Shown: positions 23,914 to 34,019 of the stretch, piece after piece | Layout: each line of letters begins with the position of its first letter | Position numbering within the stretch: position 1 is the first letter of the stretch | Source: Alcanivoracaceae bacterium | Lineage (GTDB): Bacteria > Pseudomonadota > Gammaproteobacteria > Pseudomonadales > Alcanivoracaceae | Assembly: GCA_002706085.1 (NCBI GenBank) | Contig: PAJO01000043.1 | Span: forward strand, 1 to 36,347 | Direction: 5' to 3' | Length of the DNA: 36,347 bases | Translations under genes and position numbers: made by a program | Notes under the pieces: generated by a model | What the model saw: only the letters and a program-made list of their open reading frames with translations | Told to the model about the DNA's origin: nothing | The model's database searches: none

Positions 23914-24846
23914 ATGGCTTCCATCGACCTCGACAAAATGCTTGCCAAAATCAAGAGCACCCAGTGGGCCCTGTCAGACATTGACTGGGATGCCCCGGGG
24001 GCGGAACTGATTACCGAAGAGCAATGGCCAAAACTGAAAGAGTTCATGGCCGATCTTATGTGGATTGAACATGTGGGGGCTCGGGCTTTTGCGGCGTTGG
24101 CCAAGAAAGCCCCAACGGATACCTTGCGAGAAATCTACAGTTACTTTCATGCAGAAGAGCAGCGACACGCCAATGCCGAGATGGCCTTGATGCGTCGCTG
24201 GGGCATGCTGGAAGGGGATGAGATTCCGGAGCCCAACGTCAACCTGCGCATCATCATCGAGTGGCTGGATCGTTTTGCTGATGAGATGCCTGTATACGTA
24301 CTCGGCACTGTGGTGCCCATGCTTGAAATCGCGCTGGACGGTGCCCTGTGTACTTTCCTGCTCGAGACCGTGAAAGACCCGGTTTGCCACCAGGCATTCG
24401 AGAAGATCAACGATGATGAGTCCCGCCATCTGGGCGTGGGTTTCACCGTGATGGAAATGCAGGGCCGCAGTGCGTCATACATCAAGATGGTGCAAATGAT
24501 GGCACGAGTGATGGATCCCCGTCTGATTCTGGGTATTGCCTCTTATATGCCGCTGCTCAACAAGATGCGCGATAACGTGATTGCGATGGGCCTGCCAGAA
24601 GAAAAACTCTACAAGGCCATGCAGAAGTTTGAACGTATTGGTGGGCGAACCGAAGAAGGGCGTCGTAACCCCTGGTTCCAGTTGATCAAGCAGCACGGCC
24701 GCTGGGTGACCAATCGTAGCAACAAGGTGTACCACGTGCCGGTGGATGCGCTGGTGAAGATTACTGGCATGGTGCCCCGGAAAGCCTTGCCTGCGGTGCC
24801 TTCATGGGTGAAGGAGCTTACCTACGAACCCACCGCAACACGTTAA
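23914..24846 (+). CDS. Ferritin-like putative di-iron oxygenase, module 2
   Basis: A 310-residue helical protein not clearly related to the module 1 di-iron protein in sequence. The ligand pattern is complete: Glu52 (WIEH), Glu82-x-x-His85 (EEQRH), Glu138 (MLEIALDG) and Glu169-x-x-His172 (DESRH). This points to a ferritin-like di-iron oxidase or hydroxylase; I do not recognise a named subfamily. GGAGG lies nine bases upstream of ATG 23914. It sits between the SDR and the BVMO, so the three probably act in one pathway. Confidence 0.82.
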   Translation: MASIDLDKMLAKIKSTQWALSDIDWDAPGAELITEEQWPKLKEFMADLMWIEHVGARAFAALAKKAPTDTLREIYSYFHAEEQRHANAEMALMRRWGMLEGDEIPEPNVNLRIIIEWLDRFADEMPVYVLGTVVPMLEIALDGALCTFLLETVKDPVCHQAFEKINDDESRHLGVGFTVMEMQGRSASYIKMVQMMARVMDPRLILGIASYMPLLNKMRDNVIAMGLPEEKLYKAMQKFERIGGRTEEGRRNPWFQLIKQHGRWVTNRSNKVYHVPVDALVKITGMVPRKALPAVPSWVKELTYEPTATR

Positions 24847-24864
24847 TCCTGTTGTCAGCATAGC

Positions 24865-24884
24865 CGCCCGGCGGGAGCCGGGCG
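24865..24884 (+). other. Perfect intercistronic hairpin before the second BVMO
   Basis: CGCCCGGC (24865-24872), loop GGGA, GCCGGGCG (24877-24884): a perfect 8-bp stem with no T-run. It may stabilise or process the module 2 mRNA between the di-iron gene and the BVMO. Confidence 0.55.
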
Positions 24885-24914
24885 ACACGACCCTGTAGCA
24901 CGAGTTTGAACGTT

Positions 24915-26483
24915 ATGAGCACGACCGAAGATTCCAAAAAAATGGCTAAACCCAAGGCACCACGCAAGAAAGCGGCTGCCGCATGCAAGACGACGGCCCG
25001 AAGAAAGACGGCAGCAAGAAAAAAAGCGCCAGAAAAACCCCAGTCGGTCCTTATCGTCGGCGCCGGGTTTGCCGGCTTGGGCATGGCCATTCGCTTGAAG
25101 CAAGCCGGTATCGAAGACTTCATTATTCTGGAGCGTGGTAACGCGGTAGGGGGTACCTGGCGTGACAACCAATATCCGGGTGCGGCCTGTGATATTCCCT
25201 CGAATCTGTATTCATATTCCTTCGCGCCGAATCCCAACTGGTCGCGCAGTTTCTCCGGCAGCGAAGAAATCCTCGACTACGTGCATCACCTGGTCGCGGA
25301 GTTCGGCTTGGAAAAGCACATCCGTTTCGAGCAGAACGTGGCCGAACTACGCTTCGACGAGACGAAAGGCATCTGGACGGCGACCACGGATAAGGATGTT
25401 GTCTTCACCGGCCGTGCGGCGGTGATGGCTCAAGGGCCGCTGGCCAATTGCAGCTTTCCGGCGATTACAGGCATTGAGGATTTCAAAGGGAAAAAAATCC
25501 ACAGCGCCCGCTGGGATCATGATTACGACTTTTCCGGCAAGAATGTGGCCGTGGTGGGCACCGGTGCCAGCGGGATCCAGATCATTCCCGAGTTGGTCAA
25601 GGTTGCCAAACACGTGAAGGTGTTCCAGCGGACGCCGGGTTGGGTGATGCCACGGCCTGACTTTTCCACGCCGGAATGGAACAAGTTGTTGTTCCGCAAG
25701 GTGCCTGCCAGTCAGCAGGCCATGCGTGAACTGCTGTATTGGAGTCATGAAAGCATGGCCCTGGCGGTGATCTGGAATTCGCCGCTGACGCGAATCGCGG
25801 AGCGCATTGGCAAGTGGCATCTTCGCCGTCAGGTAAAAGACCGCTGGTTGCGTCGTCAGTTGACCCCGGATTTCACCATCGGTTGCAAACGGGTACTGGT
25901 TTCCAACGATTACTACCCGGCTTTGCAGAAAGATAATGCGAAACTGATTACCTGGCCTATTGCCCGAATCAGCGAAGAGGGTATTCGGACAGTAGAAGGC
26001 ATTGAACATCAGGTGGATTGCATCGTGTTTGCCACAGGCTTTGATGTGAGCCACTCCGGCACGCCGTTCCCGGTGCTGGGACGGGGTGGCCGCGTCATGG
26101 GCGATGACTGGAAAGGTGGCGCCCAGGCCTATAAGAGCATCAATGTGTCCGGCTATCCGAATCTGTTCCTGACCTTCGGCCCCAATTCGGGACCGGGCCA
26201 TAACTCTGCACTGGTGTATATGGAGTCGCAGCTGGAATATGCCCTGAAAGGCATCCGCAAGATTGTGGGCGAAGATCTGAAGGTGCTGGATGTGAGAGAA
26301 GATGCCCAGCAGCGTTTTAACAAGGGCATCCAGAAGCGGCTGGCGAAAACCAACTGGAACTCCGGCTGCAAGAGCTGGTACCTCACTGAAGACGGGTTCA
26401 ATGCCACCATGTATCCGGGGTTTGCGACCCAGTACGCCGCCCAGATGTCGGAATTCAAAGAAGAAGATTACCAAACCGCCTGA
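24915..26483 (+). CDS. Flavin monooxygenase, Baeyer-Villiger type, module 2
   Basis: A 522-residue BVMO. The FAD motif GAGFAG is at 49-54, GGTWRDNQYPG from 79, a complete fingerprint FKGKKIHSARWD at 190-201, and the second GTGASG near 213. The first 42 residues form an unusual basic tail (15 Lys/Arg and 10 Ala), with strings such as KPKAPRKKAAAACK, resembling histone H1-like or AlgP-type repeats. The start ATG 24915 has only a weak ribosome-binding site, and an internal ATG at 24942 would shorten the tail by nine residues. It ends module 2, before a strong terminator. Confidence 0.9.
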   Translation: MSTTEDSKKMAKPKAPRKKAAAACKTTARRKTAARKKAPEKPQSVLIVGAGFAGLGMAIRLKQAGIEDFIILERGNAVGGTWRDNQYPGAACDIPSNLYSYSFAPNPNWSRSFSGSEEILDYVHHLVAEFGLEKHIRFEQNVAELRFDETKGIWTATTDKDVVFTGRAAVMAQGPLANCSFPAITGIEDFKGKKIHSARWDHDYDFSGKNVAVVGTGASGIQIIPELVKVAKHVKVFQRTPGWVMPRPDFSTPEWNKLLFRKVPASQQAMRELLYWSHESMALAVIWNSPLTRIAERIGKWHLRRQVKDRWLRRQLTPDFTIGCKRVLVSNDYYPALQKDNAKLITWPIARISEEGIRTVEGIEHQVDCIVFATGFDVSHSGTPFPVLGRGGRVMGDDWKGGAQAYKSINVSGYPNLFLTFGPNSGPGHNSALVYMESQLEYALKGIRKIVGEDLKVLDVREDAQQRFNKGIQKRLAKTNWNSGCKSWYLTEDGFNATMYPGFATQYAAQMSEFKEEDYQTA

Positions 26484-26528
26484 TGAGAATTGGGTAGGGA
26501 GTGGAGTGCTCCCCTGGTTTTTCCGGTG

Positions 26529-26556
26529 AACGCGGGCCTTTGGCCCGCGTTTTTTT
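26529..26556 (+). terminator. Rho-independent terminator of module 2
   Basis: CGCGGGCC (26531-26538) and GGCCCGCG (26542-26549) form a perfect 8-bp stem (10 bp with flanking AA/TT) with a TTT loop, followed by TTTTTTT. Confidence 0.92.
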
Positions 26557-26651
26557 ATGGTGGATCGCGGGTTGGGGCAATCGGGTTTTCTTCTCCTCCG
26601 CGATGCCTCTTGTGTGTTGCCAGACATGGCGTACCGAAGTGAGCCAAAAAA

Positions 26652-26669
26652 CTGTCACACGAATGTCGT
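26652..26669 (+). promoter_or_regulatory. Pho-box-like direct repeat
   Basis: CTGTCAC (26652-26658) and ATGTCGT (26663-26669) are 11 bases apart, as the two half-sites are in PhoB boxes (CTGTCAT-N4-CTGTCAC style). The second half matches only in part. It lies 72 bases upstream of the lipoprotein gene. Confidence 0.35.
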
Positions 26670-26740
26670 TCAACCTTAACCCCTGATCGGTAAAACGCAG
26701 TGTTCACCATTGCGTACCAATACAACCGAAGGGGATACCG

Positions 26741-28651
26741 ATGAAATCCTGGCATTTTTTGGGGGCTGCCACGCTGGCAGCGATGCTGGCTGCCTGTGGC
26801 GGCGATGACAGTAATGACAATAACAGCACGAACGAGACTGGTGATCCGGTGGCAGAGGTGACCCCGGCTTCCATCAAGCTGGCGTTTTCCGGCCGTTATC
26901 AGGCCGGCAGCTTTGATGCCTCTGCAGCTGAAATTCCGGCCTATGATGCGGCCAGCCAGCGGTTGTTTGTGGTTAATGCTGAAGCCGGGGAGCTGGATGT
27001 GCTGGATCTGAGTGATCCTTCTGCGCCGGTGAAATTGAGCAGTATCAATGTGTCTGCCATCGCGGCAGGTGCCGAAGTGAATAGTGTGGCGGTAAAAAAT
27101 GGCCTGGTCGCCGTCGCCATTGAAGCGGACCCGAAAACCGATAACGGTTTTGTCGCGCTGTATCAAGCGGACGACCTGACCCTGTTGGGCAGCACCGAAG
27201 TCGGCCCGCAGCCAGATATGATCACCTTTACGCCGGATGGCATGACGGTGCTGACCGCTAACGAAGGCGAGCCCAGTGACGACTATAGCGTGGACCCGGA
27301 AGGTTCCATCAGCATTATCAACGTGACAGACACCGGTTCTCCGGTCGTCACCCATGCCGACTTTGCCGGTTTTAATGCCGCTGACCTGCGTGAAGCCGGG
27401 GTGCGTATTTATGGACCGGGTGCGTCTGCTGCCCAGGACCTGGAGCCGGAGTACATTGCAGTTTCTGCCGATGGGGCAACCGCATGGGTCACGCTGCAGG
27501 AAAACAATGCGCTGGCCAAGCTCGACATCGCCACGGCCACCGTCACCGACATTCTCCCCCTTGGCGAGATTGACCGCAGCCAGGCCGGCAAGGGTATTGA
27601 TGCCAGCGATGATGATGAAGTGATTGATATCAAGACCTGGGGCGGAGTTGTGGGGCTTTACCAGCCCGATGCGATCCATGCTTACAGCGCCAATGGCAGC
27701 ACCTACCTGGTGACCGCCAACGAAGGGGATGCCCGTGCCTGGGGTGAGGATAACGATGCCTATTGGGGTGAAGAGGCCGATGATTCGGAAGATCCGCCGG
27801 TGCTGTGTGAGCCGGATGCCAGCCAGGGCTTTGTGGAAGAGTTTCGTGTAAAACACCTTGTTCACACCGATGGCTTCGACCGTCGCTGTGGTGATGACAT
27901 GCCTCCCCAGCTGCGTGAACTGGCAGCGGGTGCGCTGCTGGATCCGACGGTGTTCGGCTACTGTGGTGCTGTCGAGGGTGACCCGGAAGGCTGCCGTGAT
28001 GATGATGTGCTCGGCCGATTGAACATTACCTGGACGGCCGGCTACAAAACCGATGCGGCAGGCGAGCCGGTGATGTACACCGCTGCAGGGGTTCAGGATG
28101 ATGCGGGTGACCGCATCATGTACGACACGCTGTACAGCTACGGCGGCCGTTCTTTCTCCATCTGGGATGAAGACGGTGTGCAGGTGTTCGACAGTGGTGA
28201 TGCCATTGAGCAGTTCCTCGCAGGCGACGATTGCAAGCTGGGGAGTGACCGGTCCATCGATTGCAAGACCTGGTTCAACAGTGGCCATGACGAAAGTGGC
28301 GCCATGGATAGCCGCAGTGATGCCAAGGGGCCGGAGCCGGAAGGCCTGACCATTGGTGTGATGGGGGAAAAAACCTTCCTGTTCCTGGGGCTGGAACGCA
28401 TGGGGGGCGTGATGGTGTATGACATCACGGATCCGGCCGCACCGATTTTCCAGGACTACCTGAACAGCCGTGAACTGTGGGATGGGGAAGACCCGGACAA
28501 TGGTAACCTGGCCGGTTTTGGTGATCTGGGTCCGGAAGGGCTGGTCTTCATTCCCGCCAGCGATGCGCCGCAAGGCAAGCCGCTACTGGTAGTGGGTAAT
28601 GAGGTCAGCGGTACCACCGCGGTGTATGAGGTGCTGGTGTCAGAAGAGTAA
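26741..28651 (+). CDS. Choice-of-anchor I family lipoprotein (beta-propeller-like)
   Basis: A 636-residue secreted lipoprotein. The signal peptide ends in LAAC with Cys19, followed by an Asp/Asn-rich linker (to about residue 36). The body has repeated blades with LDVLDLSDPSAPV, DMITFTPDGMTVLTANEGEPSDDY, YLVTANEGDARAW and GPEPEGLTIG, which match choice-of-anchor I proteins, a family related to secreted phosphatase/esterase-like beta-propellers. The very acidic composition suits a secreted Ca-binding protein. Activity is unknown. ATG 26741 has AAGGGGATACC upstream. A Pho-box-like site nearby hints at phosphate control. Confidence 0.82.
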   Translation: MKSWHFLGAATLAAMLAACGGDDSNDNNSTNETGDPVAEVTPASIKLAFSGRYQAGSFDASAAEIPAYDAASQRLFVVNAEAGELDVLDLSDPSAPVKLSSINVSAIAAGAEVNSVAVKNGLVAVAIEADPKTDNGFVALYQADDLTLLGSTEVGPQPDMITFTPDGMTVLTANEGEPSDDYSVDPEGSISIINVTDTGSPVVTHADFAGFNAADLREAGVRIYGPGASAAQDLEPEYIAVSADGATAWVTLQENNALAKLDIATATVTDILPLGEIDRSQAGKGIDASDDDEVIDIKTWGGVVGLYQPDAIHAYSANGSTYLVTANEGDARAWGEDNDAYWGEEADDSEDPPVLCEPDASQGFVEEFRVKHLVHTDGFDRRCGDDMPPQLRELAAGALLDPTVFGYCGAVEGDPEGCRDDDVLGRLNITWTAGYKTDAAGEPVMYTAAGVQDDAGDRIMYDTLYSYGGRSFSIWDEDGVQVFDSGDAIEQFLAGDDCKLGSDRSIDCKTWFNSGHDESGAMDSRSDAKGPEPEGLTIGVMGEKTFLFLGLERMGGVMVYDITDPAAPIFQDYLNSRELWDGEDPDNGNLAGFGDLGPEGLVFIPASDAPQGKPLLVVGNEVSGTTAVYEVLVSEE

Positions 28652-28731
28652 GGCGCTAAGTCCACTGCGATTCGGTGGGCATGGTTTGGTTCATACGGAT
28701 CAACGGGAATGCCTAATAGCAATGCCCATTC

Positions 28732-28899
28732 CGTAGGCGCGTCGCTCGCGGCGCGATTTAAGACCAGGATCAAAAGCGTTTTCACCACAGAGGGCGCAGA
28801 GTTCACGGAGAAACCCCCGTTTTCCTTCCTGAGCACTGTGCCCTCTTTGGTGGATCTGTATTTAACAACGGCTATCGTGCCGCGAGCGACGCGCCTACG
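28732..28899. repeat. REPIN-like composite repeat, copy D
   Basis: Inside a 400-base convergent gap (28652-29051) with no gene. The arms 28732-28757 and 28874-28899 are inverted with one mismatch. Both carry the matching change GGAGCG to GGCGCG (CGCTCC to CGCGCC) relative to copies A-C, so pairing is kept. Internal CACAGAGGGCGCAGAG and TGCCCTCTTTGG segments are shared with the other copies. Confidence 0.8.
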
Positions 28900-28964
28900 G
28901 AAAGGGAGGGGAGGTTTAGATCGGGTTTTCCCGGGAATCCCGTAGTGACCGGCTCAGGTCTGCC

Positions 28965-28990
28965 GTGGGAGCTGTGGTTCCACCGCGATG
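28965..28990. repeat. Short REP-like motif
   Basis: GTGGGAGCTGTGGTTCCACC then GCGAT, an inverted, slightly changed copy of the right half of the branched repeat at 31619-31688. GTGG-TT-CCAC is a small hairpin. Confidence 0.55.
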
Positions 28991-29051
28991 CTTTTGGCCG
29001 GTTTTCAGCCTCTAGCAGCCGTCCGACGTCAGACCGCCGACCAGATTTTTA

Positions 29052-29360
29052 TCACGATTTGGCTTTTTGTTTGGCTTCAAACGCCGCCAGTTGTTCCGGT
29101 GTGGCGGGTGCTTGAAACTTGTCTTTCCATTCGCTGTAGGGCATGCCGTAGACCCATTCCCTGGCCTGCTCATAATCCAGTTCTACTTGCCGTTCGCTGG
29201 CGGCCGCAGAGAGCCACTTGGACAAACAGTTTCGGCAAAAGTCCGCCAGGATCATCAGGTCGATATTCTGTACGTCCTTGTGGTCATCCAGATGCTGCAG
29301 CAAACGCCGAAAAGCGGCGGCTTCCAGTTCGGTTCTGGTGGTCTGGTCGATATCGGTCAT
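29052..29360 (-). CDS. DUF1244 family protein
   Basis: A 102-residue small cytoplasmic protein. The DUF1244 signature LADFCRNCLSKWL lies near residues 38-50, with two cysteines, followed by EQAREWVYGMPYSEWKDKFQ. Function unknown. It is followed on the minus strand's upstream side by the YbiT gene 20 bases away, and probably belongs to the same transcript. Confidence 0.85.
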   Translation of the reverse strand: MTDIDQTTRTELEAAAFRRLLQHLDDHKDVQNIDLMILADFCRNCLSKWLSAAASERQVELDYEQAREWVYGMPYSEWKDKFQAPATPEQLAAFEAKQKAKS

Positions 29361-29379
29361 GGGGGCTCCTGCTCTGTGT

Positions 29380-30963
<1,584 letters not shown>

Positions 30964-31139
30964 GAGACAATCCTGTAGAAACGCAGCGGCAGGCGGGCCT
31001 GCACCGGGGTGAAAGAGGCGGCATTGTACCGGCTCGGGCAGCAAAACACAGGCCCGCCGGGCAGATCGCGGGCAGGTGTTCGATTTGCACCTACTCACGG
31101 GTATGATTGATGCCTTTGCGCTGAACCACTGAGGATCCC

Positions 31140-31556
31140 ATGTTTGAACTGACTGTGATGCCCCGTTTCTACGAAACCGACGCCTTTGGCCACGTGAATA
31201 ACACGGTGGTGACGGGCTGGTTTGAAACCGCCCGCTCTCCGCTGTTTGAGCTGTTCAACACCGAAGGCAACAAGCCTGCAGAGTTGCCCCTGATCCTGGC
31301 CCGTATCGAAGTGGATTTTGTCGGGCAGATCTACTACGGCAGCGACGTGCTGCTGCGCACCGGCATTGAGCGGCTGGGGAACAGTTCCTTCGTGGTGCTG
31401 CATCAGGCATGGCAGAACGGCAAGCTGGTGGCGCGGGGCAAGGCCGTTCAAGTGCATTTCGAGCACGACAAGCAGGCGTCCTCGCCGATCCCGGCCACAT
31501 TCCGTCAGGTGCTGGAGCAGCATCTGGGAGCGTTGCCGGAGGAAGAGCAGCGGTGA
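31140..31556 (+). CDS. Acyl-CoA thioesterase, 4HBT (hot-dog) family
   Basis: A 138-residue hot-dog fold thioesterase. [13 protein letters not shown] at residues 9-21 holds the catalytic Asp14; a central hot-dog helix ([16 protein letters not shown]) and strand [23 protein letters not shown] follow. It hydrolyses acyl-CoA thioesters, like YbgC or FadM; chain-length preference is unknown. GAGGATCCC is directly upstream of ATG 31140. Divergent from ybiT. Confidence 0.9.
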   Translation: MFELTVMPRFYETDAFGHVNNTVVTGWFETARSPLFELFNTEGNKPAELPLILARIEVDFVGQIYYGSDVLLRTGIERLGNSSFVVLHQAWQNGKLVARGKAVQVHFEHDKQASSPIPATFRQVLEQHLGALPEEEQR

Positions 31557-31618
31557 GCTTTGAGCCACGAGCTACGAGGAAGGTCAAAAGCCAGGGTGTT
31601 TAGGGTGGAGAGGGCTTT

Positions 31619-31688
31619 GTGGGAGTGGTCGTTCGACCACGATGGCGCGTAGCGCCTTCCCGGATCGCGGTGGAACCACCGCTCCCAC
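31619..31688. repeat. 70-bp branched (cloverleaf-like) intergenic repeat
   Basis: An outer stem GTGGGAG/CTCCCAC (31619-31625 and 31682-31688) encloses three hairpins: TGGTCG-TT-CGACCA (31626-31639), GGCGC-GTA-GCGCC (31644-31656) and GCGGTGG-AA-CCACCGC (31667-31682). A one-base overlap occurs at 31682. It lies in the 281-base gap before hemH, which also starts with AGCTACGAG-type strings at 31557-31580. Confidence 0.72.
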
Positions 31689-31837
31689 TGATAGGGGCGC
31701 GATGCTGGAAGGGCCAGGTTTTGAAATTGGCGTCAGTCGTCAGGCCCTATCTCCCCCATAGATACAGTCATCATGGCGTCTTGACGCGATCTCGCTACAC
31801 TAGCCCCTTGACGATTTGCTGAGTGAGAGAAATAGGG

Positions 31838-32875
31838 ATGGCCTACAAGGGACAGGACAATCTTGACCACCTTCAGCCCCACAAGGTCGGGGTGCTAATC
31901 ACTAATCTGGGAACGCCGGATGCACCGGAAACCGGCGCGTTGCGCCGTTACCTGCGCGAATTCTTGTCTGATCCCCGGGTGGTCGAGATTCCCCGGTTTA
32001 TCTGGTTCTTCATTCTCAATCTGGTGATTCTGGTCATTCGTCCTTCCAAATCGGCCGAGGCCTACAAGGGCATTTGGACCGAGCAAGGTTCCCCGTTGCT
32101 GTTTCACAGCCTTGCCCAGGGCGACGGGATTCGCGAGCGCCTGCAGCGCAAGTACGGGGATGCGGTGGAGGTTCGTGTCGCCATGCGTTATGGCAACCCC
32201 TCCATCCCCAGCCAACTGCAAGCCTTTGAGGATGCAGGCATTCGCAAGCTGCTGGTGCTGCCGCTGTATCCCCAGTACTCGGCTTCTACCAATGCGTCGA
32301 CCTTTGATGCCCTTGCCCGGGATTTCATGAAGCGCCGCCTGCTGCCGGACCTGCGCTTTATCAGTCATTACCCGGACTACCCGTCCTACATTCAGGCCAT
32401 GGCTGACCACATTCGTGCCTGGCGCGACCAGCATGGCGGCGCGGACAAGCTGGTGTTCAGCTACCACGGTGTCCCCAAGCGTTTCCTGCTCAAGGGCGAC
32501 CCCTATTTCCACGAATGCCATCAAACCTCGCAGCGGCTGGCCGAAGCTCTGGGGCTGAATGAGGACGAGTGGCTGACCACCTTCCAGTCCCGCTTCGGTG
32601 CGGAAGAATGGCTGCAGCCCTATACCGATGTCACCCTGAAGGCCCTGCCCGGCGAGGGGGTGAAGTCCGTACAGGTATTCTGCCCGGGCTTCTCGGCGGA
32701 TTGTCTGGAAACCGTGGAAGAAATTGACGAAGAAAACCGTGAGTACTTCGAAGAGGCTGGGGGGGAGTCGTTTGCCTATATCCCGGCGCTGAATGCGGAG
32801 CCGGTACATCTGGCTGCACTGACCCAGCTGATCGAGGATAACCTGCAGGGCTGGTCGTTACGCGCTGACGGGTAG
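31838..32875 (+). CDS. hemH: Ferrochelatase
   Basis: A 345-residue enzyme that inserts ferrous iron into protoporphyrin IX, the last step of heme synthesis. Catalytic His210 is in VFSYHGVPKR and Glu291 in CPGFSADCLETVEE. The N-terminal KVGVLITNLGTPDAPETGALRRYLREFLSD is typical. Heme supply would serve the P450 upstream as well as respiration. ATG 31838 lies in AATAGGGATGG, with GAGAGAAATAGGG upstream; GTG 31823 would add five residues and is less likely. Confidence 0.95.
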   Translation: MAYKGQDNLDHLQPHKVGVLITNLGTPDAPETGALRRYLREFLSDPRVVEIPRFIWFFILNLVILVIRPSKSAEAYKGIWTEQGSPLLFHSLAQGDGIRERLQRKYGDAVEVRVAMRYGNPSIPSQLQAFEDAGIRKLLVLPLYPQYSASTNASTFDALARDFMKRRLLPDLRFISHYPDYPSYIQAMADHIRAWRDQHGGADKLVFSYHGVPKRFLLKGDPYFHECHQTSQRLAEALGLNEDEWLTTFQSRFGAEEWLQPYTDVTLKALPGEGVKSVQVFCPGFSADCLETVEEIDEENREYFEEAGGESFAYIPALNAEPVHLAALTQLIEDNLQGWSLRADG

Positions 32876-32889
32876 CCAGTTCACGGGGA

Positions 32890-32945
32890 ACACTGAGCCA
32901 TCGCGAGCCAAACCGGATTTTTCACGTTGAACTCAGTGTCCTCGG
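32890..32945. repeat. Degenerate partial repeat, copy E
   Basis: ACACTGAG (32890-32897) and CTCAGTGT (32932-32939) are inverted, and CACTGAG/CTCGGTGGAT resemble the inner arms of copies A-D. The GTAG-headed outer arms are missing. It lies in the convergent gap between hemH and the isocitrate dehydrogenase gene. Confidence 0.5.
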
Positions 32946-33005
32946 TGGATGCCCCCTCTTTGACAGCGGGGCGAGCGGCCAGTCACTGCAGGGTGGTGTA
33001 TGCAA

Positions 33006-34019
33006 TCAGGCAGTAAGATGCCGGATCAGCTCATCGGTAAACTCGGTGGTGCTGGCTCTGCCGCCCAGGTCCGCTGTCACTACTTCACCTGCGCCAACCA
33101 CTTGCCGTACCGTGCGGCGTAGCTGTTTCGCCTTGTCGTGCATTTCCATGTAATCGAGCATCATGGCACCGGCCAGAATAATGGCAGTGGGGTTGGCGAT
33201 GCCCTTGCCGGCAATATCTGGTGCGCTGCCATGCACTGCCTCAAACAGACCACCGTGTTCGCCAATGTTGGCGCCGGGTGCCACACCCAGGCCGCCGATC
33301 AGGCCAGCGCACAGGTCGGAAAGAATATCGCCGAACAGGTTGGTGGTGACGATCACATCGAAGCGGTGCGGATTCATGGCCAGCTGCATGGCGCAGGCAT
33401 CCACGATCATTTCTTCGTGTTCCAGGTCCGGGTAGTCCTCACGCACGTTGCGCGCGACATCCAGAAACAACCCGGATGTGGATTTCATGATGTTGGCCTT
33501 GTGCACCACGGTGACTTTCTTGCGGCCCTGTTTCATGGCGGTGTCATAGGCAAAACGCAGCAGGCGCTCGGATTCTGTGCGTGTGATGCGGCTGCGCAGT
33601 TCAGCGGTTTCACCATCCTCGCTGACGGTCTGACCCAGACCGGAATAGATGCCTTCGATGTTCTCGCGCACGGTCATGATGTCCACGTTGTCATAGCGGG
33701 AATTGACGCCGGGAATGGAGAGCGCGGGCCGCACATTGGCAAACAGGTCAAAGGTTTTGCGCAAGGTCACGTTCACAGAAGTAAAGCCGCCACCTACCGG
33801 AGTGGTGATCGGGCCTTTCAGGGCCAGGGGATTACGCTTAAGGGTCTCCAGCGTTTCTGCAGGCACCAGGTCAAGTCCCTGATCCAGGGCTGTCTGGCCG
33901 GCGATGGCGTATTCAAACTTGAGTCCACAATCGAGGGCGTCCAGTACGCGTACCGTGGCATCCACGATATCCGGTCCAATTCCATCGCCGGGAATCACGG
34001 TTACGGTGTTGTCATTCAT
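33006..34019 (-). CDS. NAD-type isocitrate dehydrogenase
   Basis: A 337-residue beta-decarboxylating dehydrogenase. [41 protein letters not shown], the metal-site GDILSD and [15 protein letters not shown] are present. The length and the APDIAG cofactor loop fit NAD-dependent isocitrate dehydrogenase (or a close homoisocitrate/isopropylmalate relative) rather than the large NADP form. It makes 2-oxoglutarate in the TCA cycle. AGGAGG lies just upstream of the ATG at 34017-34019. Confidence 0.88.
   Translation of the reverse strand: MNDNTVTVIPGDGIGPDIVDATVRVLDALDCGLKFEYAIAGQTALDQGLDLVPAETLETLKRNPLALKGPITTPVGGGFTSVNVTLRKTFDLFANVRPALSIPGVNSRYDNVDIMTVRENIEGIYSGLGQTVSEDGETAELRSRITRTESERLLRFAYDTAMKQGRKKVTVVHKANIMKSTSGLFLDVARNVREDYPDLEHEEMIVDACAMQLAMNPHRFDVIVTTNLFGDILSDLCAGLIGGLGVAPGANIGEHGGLFEAVHGSAPDIAGKGIANPTAIILAGAMMLDYMEMHDKAKQLRRTVRQVVGAGEVVTADLGGRASTTEFTDELIRHLTA

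Noticed and set aside
20454-26483. AlmA-type long-chain alkane monooxygenases
   Set aside because: Both flavoproteins carry the GTWR(D/E)N-YPG and FxGxxxHxxxW features of typical BVMOs and do not resemble the AlmA sequence style I know; the substrate is left open.
26555-28573. 672-residue minus-strand open frame opposite the choice-of-anchor I gene
   Set aside because: It has no recognisable domain or signal and is the antisense shadow of a well-supported gene with ribosome-binding site and lipobox.
31719-31770. Heat-shock (sigma-32) promoter before hemH
   Set aside because: TTGAAA and CCCCCAT are present, but about 26 bases apart, too far for a sigma-32 promoter.
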